DNA of 64,000 nt from Bugula neritina (lineage: Eukaryota; Bryozoa; Gymnolaemata; Cheilostomatida; Bugulidae). The stretch covers positions 20,275,995 through 20,339,994 of the forward strand of contig OZ037765.1 of NCBI GenBank assembly GCA_964035545.1, read 5' to 3'. Of this stretch, positions 8,532 to 20,900 are shown piece after piece. The number at the start of each line of letters is the position of its first letter. Within the stretch, counting starts at the first letter, position 1. The notes under the pieces are model-generated. The model searched no databases, had not been told where the DNA came from, and worked only from the letters and a program-made list of their open reading frames with translations. A program made the position numbers and the translations under genes.

Positions 8532-9822
8532 ATGCCTGATAGATATGGAAAGTATTCATACTTTGACACACCTGATGGGCAAGATGCCCACAAGAAAGCT
8601 TGGTATCTTTGCAAGAATCTGGGAAAGTTAGGTTAGCTATTGTAATATCAATTTTATTACTGTTAAATAGATATTTATCTATATTACATTTATAGATCTC
8701 CTTTTTTTCACATAATTATTATGATTATTATCCAATACAGCTTTGATGTCAAATACAGTTTCATTATTCTATCATTGCCATAACAGTTTGTAGAGTTTTT
8801 TTTTATATTTTAGAATAAATTTTACAGGGGTTACATTGTTGATTGAAACCACTATAGGCTGCAAAAAGCATTGCATTTTCACTGTCTCCTATTGCAAAGC
8901 CGAAATTAAAGTTGCGCACATTAATAAATTTTCTATTTTGCAGGCTTCATCACTGGTACACTTGATGCATTGAATATAACAAAAGCTCAGACGAAAATGG
9001 GCGTGCTGCTAGTTTATGGCAAGCACATGGGATTGCTAGGTGAATTTGACATAATTATTATCTCTGCTCATCAACTTCTGTTAGCAATTGCAAAAAATCT
9101 GCTTTTGGCTGGTTCTGTATTGATTTTATATGTAGCTCCAAAACTAGTTCTCTTTTATAAAAGTGTGAAATGCTCCAGATTTAAAGCCGCCAAACTTTCA
9201 TTAGCCGATGGTCATGTAGTAATTTGAGATATTTTTTCTCATTTTGCTGATGAGAAAATGCTTACTTTGATTTTCTGCAAATTGTTTCAGCATGTAACTT
9301 TCAATTTTTTGTTGACTTTGTGTTGGAAATTAACGTCCATTTTTAATTGAATTTCAAATCAAGTTTGCTTTGTTTTAGTTGGGGCTGGCTTAGCCTTTAC
9401 AGCTGCTACCACTATTAGCTTGGATCTTCGAAAGAAAGATGATGAAGTAAATCATGTAATGGGAGCAGTTGCTGTCAGCTCTCTATTTGCTGCTTACAGT
9501 AAGCTGCTATTCAAGTGTTTAATTTCAATTTTAGACTCGTAACCTACTAAGGGTTTGTAATACATGACTTTTATTTTCAGCTGCAAGTCCATTTGTGATG
9601 GCTTCGCTTATTGGTATCACAGTACCATTGGCATATTTGAACAAGACTGCTTTTATGGACGGAGTTAGCCCATGGCATGACTTCAGAAGGGTTCCTAAGA
9701 CAGAATATCCCATTACATATTACAATTTTGAGCTGGACAAAAGGGAGGATACCATAAAGAAACGCTACGATGAAAAAAACGAAGAGTACTTTAAAAAATT
9801 AAATCTAGACTCTAAAGTTTAA
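8532..9822 (+). CDS. NDUFA11: NADH:ubiquinone oxidoreductase subunit A11 (B14.7)
   Basis: Accessory membrane subunit of mitochondrial complex I, inner membrane, Tim17/22-like fold. Coding exons 8532-8631, 8944-9039, 9379-9498 and 9581-9822 close in phase to 185 aa, somewhat longer than the human 141-aa form because of a charged C-terminal tail. Landmarks: GFITGTLDALNITK (Gly-rich first helix), a VGAGLAFTAATTI hydrophobic helix, DEVNHVMGAVAVSSLFAAY, an ASPFVMASLIGITVPLAYL helix, then WHDFRRVPKTEYPI and a soluble tail rich in Lys, Asp and Glu. The start follows an intron acceptor at 8530, so the leader exon is upstream. No cleavable presequence is evident. Other Tim17-superfamily proteins are the alternative, but the DxRxKDD...NH...GG/GA pattern and the C-terminus fit NDUFA11. 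Confidence 0.9.
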
Positions 9823-9974
9823 TTCTTGTTCGGATTTTTTTTGCTTTGAAAAACTTGATGGATTTTACAAGAAAAACAAGTGTGCTTATTACATCATTTT
9901 TTTATACACCATGTGTGAAATACATAAATAATCTAAAACATATTCTAGATTGTATTATTTGTCCGCTCTCTAAC

Positions 9975-9980
9975 ATTAAA
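9975..9980 (+). terminator. Possible NDUFA11 polyadenylation signal
   Basis: ATTAAA variant about 155 nt beyond the NDUFA11 stop; no AATAAA was seen in the short 3' flank. NDUFA11 and BANP are convergent here. Confidence 0.4.
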
Positions 9981-10212
9981 ATTTTCAAGACCAGCATTTT
10001 TTAACAGTTTGAAACTGTCTTGGATAAATTTGTTTTGATTGTAATTCCCCCTTCAAAGACTATGACTTAGTATTAAGCAACTAATCATAACATCAGTGCA
10101 TGTTCCTAATGTAAGCAGACACCATGGTTGATCCACTGTTAACATTGCTTTATTGAATATTAGTATAAAAAACAACCAGTTTCAGTTCTACTGCAATATA
10201 AATACCAGAAAG

Positions 10213-10218
10213 TTTATT
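10213..10218 (-). terminator. BANP polyadenylation signal
   Basis: AATAAA on the minus strand about 150 nt beyond the BANP stop; a second one lies near 10,147-10,152. Confidence 0.6.
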
Positions 10219-10365
10219 TTAGCAAATCTTATCACATACAAATAAGATTTCAGCATCAATTTGATTATTTTAAGAAGCCAGAAATCATATAGGTGCATGA
10301 AAATGGATGCACAAATCATTGAATATAAACTGAGAAATCTTCCAAATGAAAGACAATGACAGCAA

Positions 10366-13300
10366 CTAGAGGCCATGGGATGCAGAGTCTGAAGAATGCT
10401 GAATTTCTGGTTCAATAACCTGAAAAGCACACAGTAATTATGTTCTATGCAAACTTGAACCATTTTACACTTCAAACAATTGAAGCTTAATGAAGTTGAA
10501 TGTCAGAGAAAGGTAGCATAGTTCAGATACACTAATCTATTTAGCTACTGCCTTACATCCTGGTAGAACACAGATTTCAGAAATCTTACCTGAAGTTGAC
10601 TAGAATGGTCTTCATACTCAATGACATCACTGGTAACTGGAGGTGGATCGTCAACAGATGGAGCTACGGAAACTGATATGACTCGGTTAGGACCTTGAAA
10701 CTGCTGAAGCAGTTCAGCCGACACCTGATTTTCGTCAAGAATTTGAATCTGGTGAGACTGTTGAAGCTTTAGTAGCTGCTCCTCTGTTGCATGAATAATC
10801 TGTAACTCTGAATTGTCACCAATAGTCAATGCCTAAAATATGAGAATAGATACACTCAAAACAAGCTATTGACTATAAAGATTATTATGTCACTTTTATT
10901 GTGCACCAAACATACAGCTTGATAATTGTTCAATCAACAGCCAGATATTACAGAAATGAATGCAAATACTTTCAACATAAAATACAAATGTATGAATACT
11001 AGAGTCAGCAATACCTCCTGTATACCATGCACAGGCAGCACATTCTCATCGTGAAGAGCTGTTGTAGTGTACGTAACAAACTCCTCATCCTTTCCCGAGT
11101 CTTTGAAATTCTTCACTATCATTGGCTGGCCTCTCATCTTTCGCCGATGCGCTGTCCGACACTTACTGTCAATATTTAGCCGAATTCGGTGCCAATCTTG
11201 CTCTCGTATATTGAATTTATGAATTAAATGACCTAAAAATAAAACAGGGTCAAGTGAATGATTACCAGGCGACAGCTGAGTAGAGAAATAAATACTTTTA
11301 CCCCCCCCCCGTCTATGATTCAGAGGACAACACTGCAATCTAATAGCAATACACAACCTACACTACATACAAATTTGTTAAACATAAGGGACACAAGTAA
11401 ACTGACATTTTAGTAAAACTATGTCTACATCTACATTACAGTAAACAAAACCTGCATAAATGCAGTGAGCAACACTCACATCTGATACCATATATTTTGA
11501 GTGGATCAAGCTGTTTTTTGCCATGTTTGCCTGTGCCCGAGAGATTTGAAGTAGCCTGAATTTCCCTATCAAACAGATAGTCCAGCAACGTAAGAGCCAT
11601 CTTTTCGGGAGTCCGACAGTTTGAATGAATGTGGAGGAGATCACTGGGTGTTATCGGAACTCGAACTCTCAGTTCCGGGTTAGTCTCGTCACCCAGCCAA
11701 ACACCGTTAGGGTAATCATCTAAAACATATCAAACCGGTGTAAATGGTTTGGAGAAAGTCAGGCAACTGCACAAATATCAGAGGAGGAAACATATGCTTA
11801 CCTTCATTGTTGAGAGTTATGAGAGTGACATTTCCTCCCGGGGTTGTGAAGGCATTCTTGACTTGAGCACCATTACTCTGAGGTAGACCAACCACCACTG
11901 CAGAGCCCCGGCCTCTGTTTCCACTGCTAAAGACAAGTGTACAGTAAAGTTTATATAACATGCTTATCACAGGTCATTATAACCTTAGCACAAATTACTT
12001 TCAATAGAAAAAGTTACTACATTTCATGACTAGTCGGCTGTAATACAGCATTGATGCTTTTTGAAAGAGCAAGTATTACAAAAACACCCTTTATTAAAGA
12101 TGTGCAAGAATAACTTGTATTACAGCTAAATCCCAACATGTTTATTGAAATAATATTAAATACAATAATAAATATGAGCATACAATAACACCCTACGATT
12201 TATCTTCCTTGGCCTGCAGCTCAAATCTCTTATTTTGGTTGTGTAGCATATTCAAGAGCATCTCATACTTGTGTTCCAAATCTTCCAGTCTTAATGTGAG
12301 CGCTCTGTTCACATTATACAATGTTTGCTAAAACACAAGTCAAATACATACACACTTTTTGGGCTGACATTACTGACTAACATGTTTAGATAATGCATTC
12401 AAATGGAAGACATCTAGGCGAAGCGAGGAGTACCTTTACATTTTCATCACCCCAGTCAATAGTGATGGTTTCTGTGAATGCATCTTCTTCAGATTTTACT
12501 CTTTTGGGCGAAGGCTCAATAGCATCATGTGCAGCTGAGTCTAGCTCAGCTTGGACAATGCCTGAAAGATACTTACACTGAATAGAACTAAGATTTACAC
12601 TAACAAATCAATCCTGACTGAGTACTAACAAAGTGCTGGTCAGATGGCCCCTGGGCAATATGAGTTGTCTTCCCTTTCCAACAACTAATCAGTATGACGG
12701 AGTAACGAAGACAACGTGTCTCACCCAGCCATATAAACTTGCCGCTCATCATGCCAACACTTATATATTACAGCTGTGTTTAAGGGTTGCAAGTTACAGA
12801 AAGCAAACTTATTTTTGATAAAGGTTGCATTTACCAGAATTGTCAAAGTTTCTGAAAATAACATTATAAGAAAAAAATAAGAGAAACTTGCTGGAGCTAA
12901 TGATATATTCACTATCTGTTCAGTTTATTTTTATAGGTCAATGTGTTCACTACAACTTGAGTACCGATGCAAAATAAATTTTTGAATATTGTGATAATTG
13001 CTTGATTGCCAACATGCAGTAATGATATTGACTAATACGAATGCTTTTCAAAACAAGCATCACTGTGAATGGTAATTGAAGTAGTTAATTAGCAAGTTAA
13101 TTACAATCACATAAAAATATATTTATCTCAAGTCAATAACCATAAATCTTACACTTTTTTGGTATTTCATGAAAAGTTAATTACTATCACCTTACAGTTA
13201 CATCAGTGTTCCACAAACAACACCAAGACATATATGCGCAAAAGCATAAATTCAAATAATAGACTTGATAAAACTGTTTCTTGCTAGTAACATGTTTAAA

Positions 13301-13667
13301 ACATGTTCATGCCTCAAATTGAAACCTTTCACCAATTTAACCCTTCTAACTAGTGATGTCATTACAACTTTAAAGACAACATGAACATATATAACATGTT
13401 TGAGACAAATGCTTCAAACAATTTTGGTGAAAAAAATCGGTAATATTTTTTCTGATAGCATAAATAGAATGAAGGAGCAATAAAATACTTCTATCTTGTT
13501 GAAAATGATAACAATTTGCTTTTCAAAATAGAACGAGACACTTGCATAATAATATCACCTGCTGCCACATGTTCTTCTACAGGATTTTGGTGCAAAGGGT
13601 CATGCACATCAACGAATAAAGAGGAGACGCAGCCTGAAGATGGAGGCTCCAAATGTGAATCTGCCAT
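10366..13667 (-). CDS. BANP: BTG3-associated nuclear protein, BEN-domain transcription factor
   Basis: Nuclear DNA-binding protein; the vertebrate orthologue binds unmethylated CGCG-containing motifs in promoters and activates essential genes. Eight coding exons: 13667-13559, 12561-12434, 12327-12197, 11926-11802, 11719-11480, 11232-11015, 10832-10590 and 10419-10366, phases closing to 415 aa. Order: acidic N-terminus, a leucine-rich coiled coil (LRLEDLEHKYEMLLNML), a Gly-rich linker, the conserved stretch GGNVTLITLNNEDDYPNG, then the BEN domain (about residues 175-285) with NCRTPEKMALTLLDYLF, GKHGKKQLDPLKIYGIRC and WHRIRLNIDSKCRTA, and a Gln-rich C-terminal region (LLKLQQSHQIQ). The C-terminus is shorter than in vertebrates. 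The exon after the coiled coil ends at TC|gtaggg; without that splice a TAG would follow, so this donor decides the frame. A 5'UTR exon probably lies upstream. Confidence 0.93.
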
Positions 13668-13719
13668 ACTGTTGTGGTTATTTGAAACACTTCATCAAAT
13701 TTATACCTATGGATGGAAA

Positions 13720-14961
13720 TGAGATAATAAGTTAATTACAGTCTGGTGGTTCATATCTGATATAATATGATATAATCAAGTGATATTCATTATTCATCAA
13801 GCCTTTCTTACTCAAAGCCAAGCCTAATATAACAGACTCAGAGTAACATTGGAGTAACTGTAAGACTAAGTGCAACACTAACATTACTCACTACGAGTAT
13901 GACAATCACTCGTCTCATGAGTTACAAGACTCACAGTCACACTTTGACTTACTCTCAGTCTTAGTGTCATGTAACTGTTGTCTGTCACCGTTACACACGG
14001 ACACTCACAGATCCGGTACAATTATCACTATCATTATGATTATAAGCATGAGTACGCCACTATTACTATTAGTATTTAATTTTTTTAGTTAAAGCTTGAA
14101 GTTAAAGGATAGTTCAAATTCAATGTGGCGAAGCTGCAATCTCTTTCACTTTGTATTAAATTGATATTTAACTGATTTACTTTTAGTTTTACAATATGAA
14201 TATTACGTATCGGTATTGATAATACTTATACAGATACTAATTTATTCACGAATTATGTTCAAACTAACAAAAAATTAAAGTACCAACTTCGAGCAGCAAA
14301 CGGTTCCACGGCGATAGAACCTCAGGCTGAGGCAGACCCCGGTCAGGCCCATTTTGAACTAGAACTAGAAGTTCAAGTTGAAGATCAACTTCAAGCAGTT
14401 CAACCTTTAAATGTTCATATTTCTAATTCTACTAATACTATTCAGTTTCATGATTTATGTAATAAAAATAACGAAATATTCGGAGTAAAAATTTTCTAGT
14501 TGTTTCAAAACCAGGCATACTCCACAAATACTAGGTAAGTGTTTGTCAAGTGATCAACGTGCTTGCATTTTCCCTTATTTTACATCCCTATCATTCTGGC
14601 TTTACGACATACTATATACGAGATATTCAGAGAATTACCGTTTTTCTCAAATCTTCTCGGCTGTGGCGGTAATGGCGCTTAAAACGAGAAAATGGCGTAT
14701 TCTCGTTATATTGAGAACTCTCGTCTTCTTGCTATTCTGTCCAATAGTCGGTTGTGAATGTTAACAAGCTGTTTTTATTGGTACATTTTTCTCGCGTAGT
14801 AACGCGTTGCAGGTCTCCTTGTCGACCGCCGCAACAAAGCATTTGTTGAGTCACTTCATTTTACGTGCAAATTACATACACTGAGGTGTCACTAAAACTC
14901 ACAAATATTACGCTTATTTTGAAACAATATTGATAATTAGTTGTGCTGAGTCGGGATCAGC
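13720..14961. other. Divergent intergenic region between BANP and DNAH17
   Basis: About 1.2 kb shared by the 5' ends of BANP (minus) and DNAH17 (plus). 13,830-14,070 is a degenerate ACT/AGT-rich simple tract. 14,640-14,830 is locally richer in CpG, including TCTCGCGTAG at 14790-14799, which resembles half of the TCTCGCGAGA element bound by BANP in vertebrates. No TATA box or convincing RFX X-box was identified. Start sites of both genes are unplaced. Confidence 0.4.
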
Positions 14962-17900
14962 ATGGCTAGTGCTGCTGAGCTTGAGCTCGGCGATGCCCGA
15001 GTGGAGTTTATTGCAGATTATGTCCTAAAAACTCTGAGAATCAAGGGTGATAAGTTTTCAAAATTGTATAACGTTGAAGAAAACAAGATGATGTTCATGG
15101 ATTTTTTTGAAAAATCTGATAACATGGTAATGGTTATTCAAGCAGCAGGTGGTGGTGCATTGTCTATAGCTTATGATTGGCCTACAAATTTGCGAAACAA
15201 AGCTTGCTACTTCGTCAGAAAAGGAAAAGATTTGATAACCAAAGATGCGAATCTTAGAAATGTGCTGTACTACGGTGACTTATCTTATGCTCCTTTAGAA
15301 CAACTGTCTGCATTTGTTGATGAGGTACAATTTTCATCATTGTTATATTAAATAGATTGCATTATTCAAATGAAGTCAAATATTGATATTACAGTTGTAG
15401 TTTAAAATTTCCTTTTTTTCAACGAAAACTTTTATATTGTTTTAGATTTGAAAATCTTTGAATTATCAAATTCTGCAATGATACTTTTAATCATTTAAAA
15501 ATCATTTTATATGTTGAATTAGGCTCATACTTTAATTACATTCTTTATACCCTAACTATAAAGTTACACAAAAATTTTCACAATTTATTTTTGTCAATGC
15601 AATAAGACTATTATCATGTTATTCATGCTGATTCTATAAAAGTTAAACTCTCAGTTGCTATGACTGCTGCCTTGCAAGAGTTATGCTTTGAGTTTTGATG
15701 AAGTGATACTAATTAAATTTAAAGCTTTAAATTTTACAACTTGCAGGTTTTGGTGCCATTGTTGACTAATGAGAAGAACCATGAACAGTGGCCAGCTGTC
15801 GTCTCTCAGGATGTTAGAAGACATGTGCACACTCTAAAGAGTAATGTATACGTCGTATCAGGACAGGTCAATGGAAAAACACTGCTGCCACTTCCTGTTG
15901 GTACAGAAAGGGTTACTGAGTCAGAAAGGTAAATTAGATTTCTAAGATAAAAATGTTCTTTTCTTTCTTTTTTTATGTTTTAGTGCTATTTATTAAAGGC
16001 AGTAGATTATATAGTAGTCTTAACTTTTAGATGGTGTAAACATACTAGACAAAGCAAGAATTCATCATTGAATATTGTTAGTTTAATTGCTACAGCACTA
16101 TGCAAGACAGCCAGTACTAATTTGTTTCAGTAAATTTACAGAATTAAATTCTAATGATTTACCAATGAAGTATATTAAAATAGTGATATAGCATGTAACC
16201 TGCCAACCATATAACAATTTAGGTCCAATTAAAACATAGCTTATGATTTTATTGCTCGCTTCTTAAAATCAGTTACTTTTATAAGTGTGTTTGCGCCTTA
16301 TGGCTTATATTAATAAATTAAATAATAGAAGTACACAGAGAAAGAGTAAGTTAGGTGATGTAGTAATAAAGTTTTCATTGATAGAAATATTGATGGACGT
16401 AAAGTTACTTTAAGATAAAAAAATGTACTTAAAAGCATTTTAGTTACCTTTTTGTCTCCGTTGTCATATATCACTTTGATTTACACAAGGCTTTGATTGT
16501 CTTTTAAGTCTGAATAACTTGTTAAAATATTTATGCAACATTTTTTAAAACTGTTGAATTGATTTTAAAAGCTTAGTATAAATTTTATGGAAGCTAAACA
16601 GCAAAGCTAAAATTATTTAAGCTTAAAAGCTTTACACAACATGAAGGCTGTGAATTTTTGGTGTTGTGAGATCTGGTATATTCAGTGCATTTTGATGCAT
16701 TTGTTACATTATTAAGGATTACTTAGGTTTGGCCATTTTTTGTGTTCTGTGCATTCATACATTGTACTATATAGAATTTTCTTTTTTGTCTGCATGTTCT
16801 AACTTTAGCTATTTAATTCTCATCAAAGAACTAGGTAATCAAGTAATGAAAAAAATGTTATTCTTTAAACTTTATAAAATGATATGCTATAAGCCACAAG
16901 AATTAGGACAGACGTTGCTAAATTTTTTTAAATATTACAGAAACTCTCATGAGCTATGAATACTGCGCTATGTTAAATTAATCTTTTTGTGTTGCTGATT
17001 GGAGAAAGATGGCGGATTACTTCTAAAATACTGTGATTAAATACAATGCTATACAGACTAAGCCAATTCAGCTTTGCTATTTAAGTTTCAATGCTCTCTA
17101 AATATTGTGAACAAGTATTAGTGTACATAACAGAAAACAAACTTGGTTCACTTAGCAACCTCTAACTTCTTTTGTGTATTCAGTATTTGTTTTAAATGCA
17201 GAACTTGTTTAGCTGTTATCAAACAAATAAGGAATTACTATTTAGTCTGACTGCGCAACAAATTGTAGCCTAATTTGATAAATTTCTAATCAGGGTTATT
17301 AACTTCTGGAATCAATGTAATTTTAACGTAGTTTACAAAATCAAGGAAAGTTTTTGAACATTTTGTAGGAGTTTTGATGTTGAGTGCATGTTTTCAATGC
17401 TGACCAAGTTTCTAAACTCACAAAATTATTTTAACCGTTTAGAATTTGTTGCTTTAGTGGTGGGTATGATCGGCAACTCATTCATGCCATTGAGTCTGTC
17501 ATCATTGACTGGTCGCATCAAATTAGAGATGTCCTCAAGCGGGACTCTGCTCAGCCCCTTCTTGAGGGACTCAATCCCACTCCTCGTGTAGAAGTAGAGT
17601 TCTGGAAGGCCAAGTCTGAGAACTTAGAATGTATCTATGACCAACTTAGAAACACCAAGGTATTTAATATGCGTGTAACAGGAGAGTAACTGTTTACTTT
17701 ATTGTGTCATTGCTTTCATTGCATGTATGTCTAGACATGTGTAATGATACAAAAAGTAGCTAATGTCTCATACATGTTGCTATAGGTTCGCAAGATGGCT
17801 GAGTTACTGGAGAAAACAAACAGCTCTTACTATCCATCTTTCAAGTCACTGTTTCAAGATGTTGTTCAAGCGCTCACAGAAGCTCAAGATATAAACTTGT

Positions 17901-20900
17901 ACTTGAAACCTCTTATGACTCATTTTGAAGACTTGGAACAGGTTTGGTTCTGTCTAAAGTGTAATTTATAAACTTTCTCCAATCTATTGGCAATAGTATC
18001 CTAATCTTTTCAATGTCCAGTTAAATGGCTAAAAAAATTTAAATATCACTGTATATTAGTAATAATTGAACTGAGATTTCTTTTTTATTATAGCAGAATT
18101 TAGTTTATCAAAGCTGTGATCAATCACTGTGTGTGAATGAGATTGTATATGTTTGTATAAGCACCAAGCCAACAATTTTTAAATCAACTTTTTTTCAAAA
18201 CATCTAGTCCTGTTTTATTTTTATTGCACTTGGTATCAGCTAACAATCAAATAGACACAAAGTATTACCTGATTGTTAACACATGTAACTACTGATGATT
18301 CTAGGCGGAGTTTGATGAGTGTATTCCGCAGATAGCCCCCATGCTTCATTGCATCTGCTTGACATGGGTGCATAGCAAGTTCTACAGCTCCCCTGCTAGA
18401 ATCATAGTTCTATTGCAAGAACTCTGCAATCTCTTCATTCAACAGGTACACAATTATGATGAAAGCACATCAAACTTCTGAAAACTCTGCACTTTTTAAC
18501 AACATTGAAGGATTGTTTAAATTTAAAGATGTTGAATGTTTTTTTTAAAGTTAGTTCATATAATTATTTGTAGTAATATTACTACAAAATAAAGTCATGC
18601 ATGCTCTTATTAAGAAGATCTTTCAGCATAGCTTGAACTCGATATTTATTGGTTAAATAGCATAGCTTCTATAATAAACACTCATATATTTTCAAGCAAT
18701 ATAAAAAAAAATTAGTTCATTAAATTAAATTTCTCAAACACTTTTTTGGTAAAAATTTTGATTGAATATTGCGCTTACAGATTCATTGTTTAACTTTTTT
18801 GTGAACTAAATTACTTCAACTGACATTTATACATTGAAATGGTTCGATTTGACAAACCATTATACCTATATTGCAATGTATACAATGTTATTTTGTGCTA
18901 GGCTTATGCTTTCCTTGGAACAACCAGTGAGCTTTTCCAAGGGGAATTAGAAGAAGTTGTCCTGAAAGTCTCTAACTGCTTGAAGACACTTCACGCCTTC
19001 CGCAGTAGCTACGAAGAGCACAAGGCTAAACTAAAATCTTACTACAAAGAGGGAGAAAAGGTTAACGAGTGGGAATTTGCAGCTCCACTGGTTTTTGCTC
19101 GATTTGATAAGTTTGTGGAACGAGTTCAGACTCTCAAGGTACACAGCCTATTCTCAATAGAAAGTCATATTTTCTGCTTTTCTATGTTTTGTATGCATCA
19201 TTCACAGTTATCAGAGTTAGAATTTTATATGTAATTTATTTCCTTTAATATCATACTTGTGTAAAACAGATTTTCACCAGGTCATAATGTGAATGTGAGT
19301 CTCTTTAGTAATGTAATTATCTTGAACTGTTGTGCACTTTCTGTATTTAGATTCTGTTTGACACTGCTAATGAGTTTATGAAACTTGAAAAGATCGAGTT
19401 TGGAGGAATCAAGGGCAAACAACTCTCTACTCAAGTTGAAGGAATGTTTGTAGAATTTCAAGGCTTGTACAAGGTAAAGTACTTATTGGCTAATTTCTAC
19501 CCTGTATTTACTTCTTTATTTCGAGGGAGCAGCCTAGGTTTGGGGGTTAGAGCGTTTGCTTTGTAAGCACGAAGTCATGGGTTCGAGCCCCGACAAAGAC
19601 CATTGGTGATGTTAGGAAAAGCACCTAGTCATAATTGCTTCTTTGCCTTGTCTGAATAAGTCCTTAGCCCGATTTAACAAAAAAGCCCTTTAGATTAGAG
19701 GTTTTCTCACAGGGATGGTGACTATAAACTTTTGTGAGTTTTATTTACTTTTTTATTTTGATTATTGAAATTGTGATGTATTTACCCAAATTTCTATCTT
19801 CAAGTCAAATAATATTGTGTGATAAATTAATTGGTTGCTCATGTTTAAATGATGAATGTAGTTTAAATATATGTTTTGAGCAGATGTTTCCCACAAGTGA
19901 AATGGTATTTTACTAAAGTACTTTAGATCACATCCCATCACCCATAGAGTGTTGATTGTAGTTTGCTAGTAAATATTCTTGTTATTCTGCTATCCTAGTA
20001 CCACACAACCTCTCAGTATCAAGATTACTTACCATGTAGTTGTTGACTTTCTTTTCCTGGTAGTCAGAAAGTTTCAACATTTTCTTCATAGCAGTTCTGA
20101 CTGGATCAAAGGAGATGACGATTTTCAATTGAAGTGTTAATAAATTATTCTGGTTGTTCTTTAAAATATAATAAATTTAATAATTTCAGATTTGAGAAAT
20201 TAAAATTATTTCTTTAAATAATTGTTGCAACTTTGGTAACCTTTTCTATAAATTTGAGTAGTTAGCCGATATCAGTATCTTTTAACAAAACTACATTTTT
20301 TATAACTAATTTTATACTATAAAAAGTTAAAAATGCTTCAGGTGTTTGGTGAGAAATCATATGATGCCTTGGATCTAAGTGAGAAGGATTTCCTAGAAGA
20401 TTATGAGAGGTTTACTGACCACATCAGTGATTTGGACAGACGTCTGGCTTCTATCATCTGCCAGGGGTTTGAGGACAGCTCTGGTCTAGAAAGTTCCTTC
20501 AGAGTCAGTATCCACTAACATCTACTGACATTTGCATTCGGCTTTGTTTATTTTGCTTTATTTTAACGTAACTCACAATTTTACAAAATTAAAAATAAAC
20601 GTTATCTATACTTAACTGTAGTTGGTTGACATCTTCGGGGGCCTGCTTGACCGCCCCATAATCAAGAGCATCTTTGATCCGTACTACCCGAGACTAGTAA
20701 CTGCTATGGACGAAGAGCTAGACAGTGCTAAAATGATCTATGATTGGCAAATGAATAAACTTGCAACCGATGGCGTACCTCCAGTCCATAAGAACTTCCC
20801 TAAGGTAGGCCGTTAGTATGATTGCCAAAGTGTCTGCATTGGTGTACTTGTGGAATGCTGTCTTACATGGAGTTTATTTATTTACAGATCTATGGTGGCT

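Noticed and set aside
14190-14523. Stop-free plus-strand frame of about 100 codons with a Glu/Gln/Leu-rich middle
   Set aside because: No ATG, no splice or family support, and the middle is a simple gaacta/gttcaa repeat; best explained by chance.
14640-14961. RFX X-box expected upstream of a ciliary gene
   Set aside because: No GTNRCC(N)RGYAAC-like site met consensus well enough to report.
19525-19600. Functional tRNA-Thr gene
   Set aside because: The acceptor stem does not pair and the anticodon stem has mismatches; the tRNA-like part continues into an unrelated body, as in SINEs.
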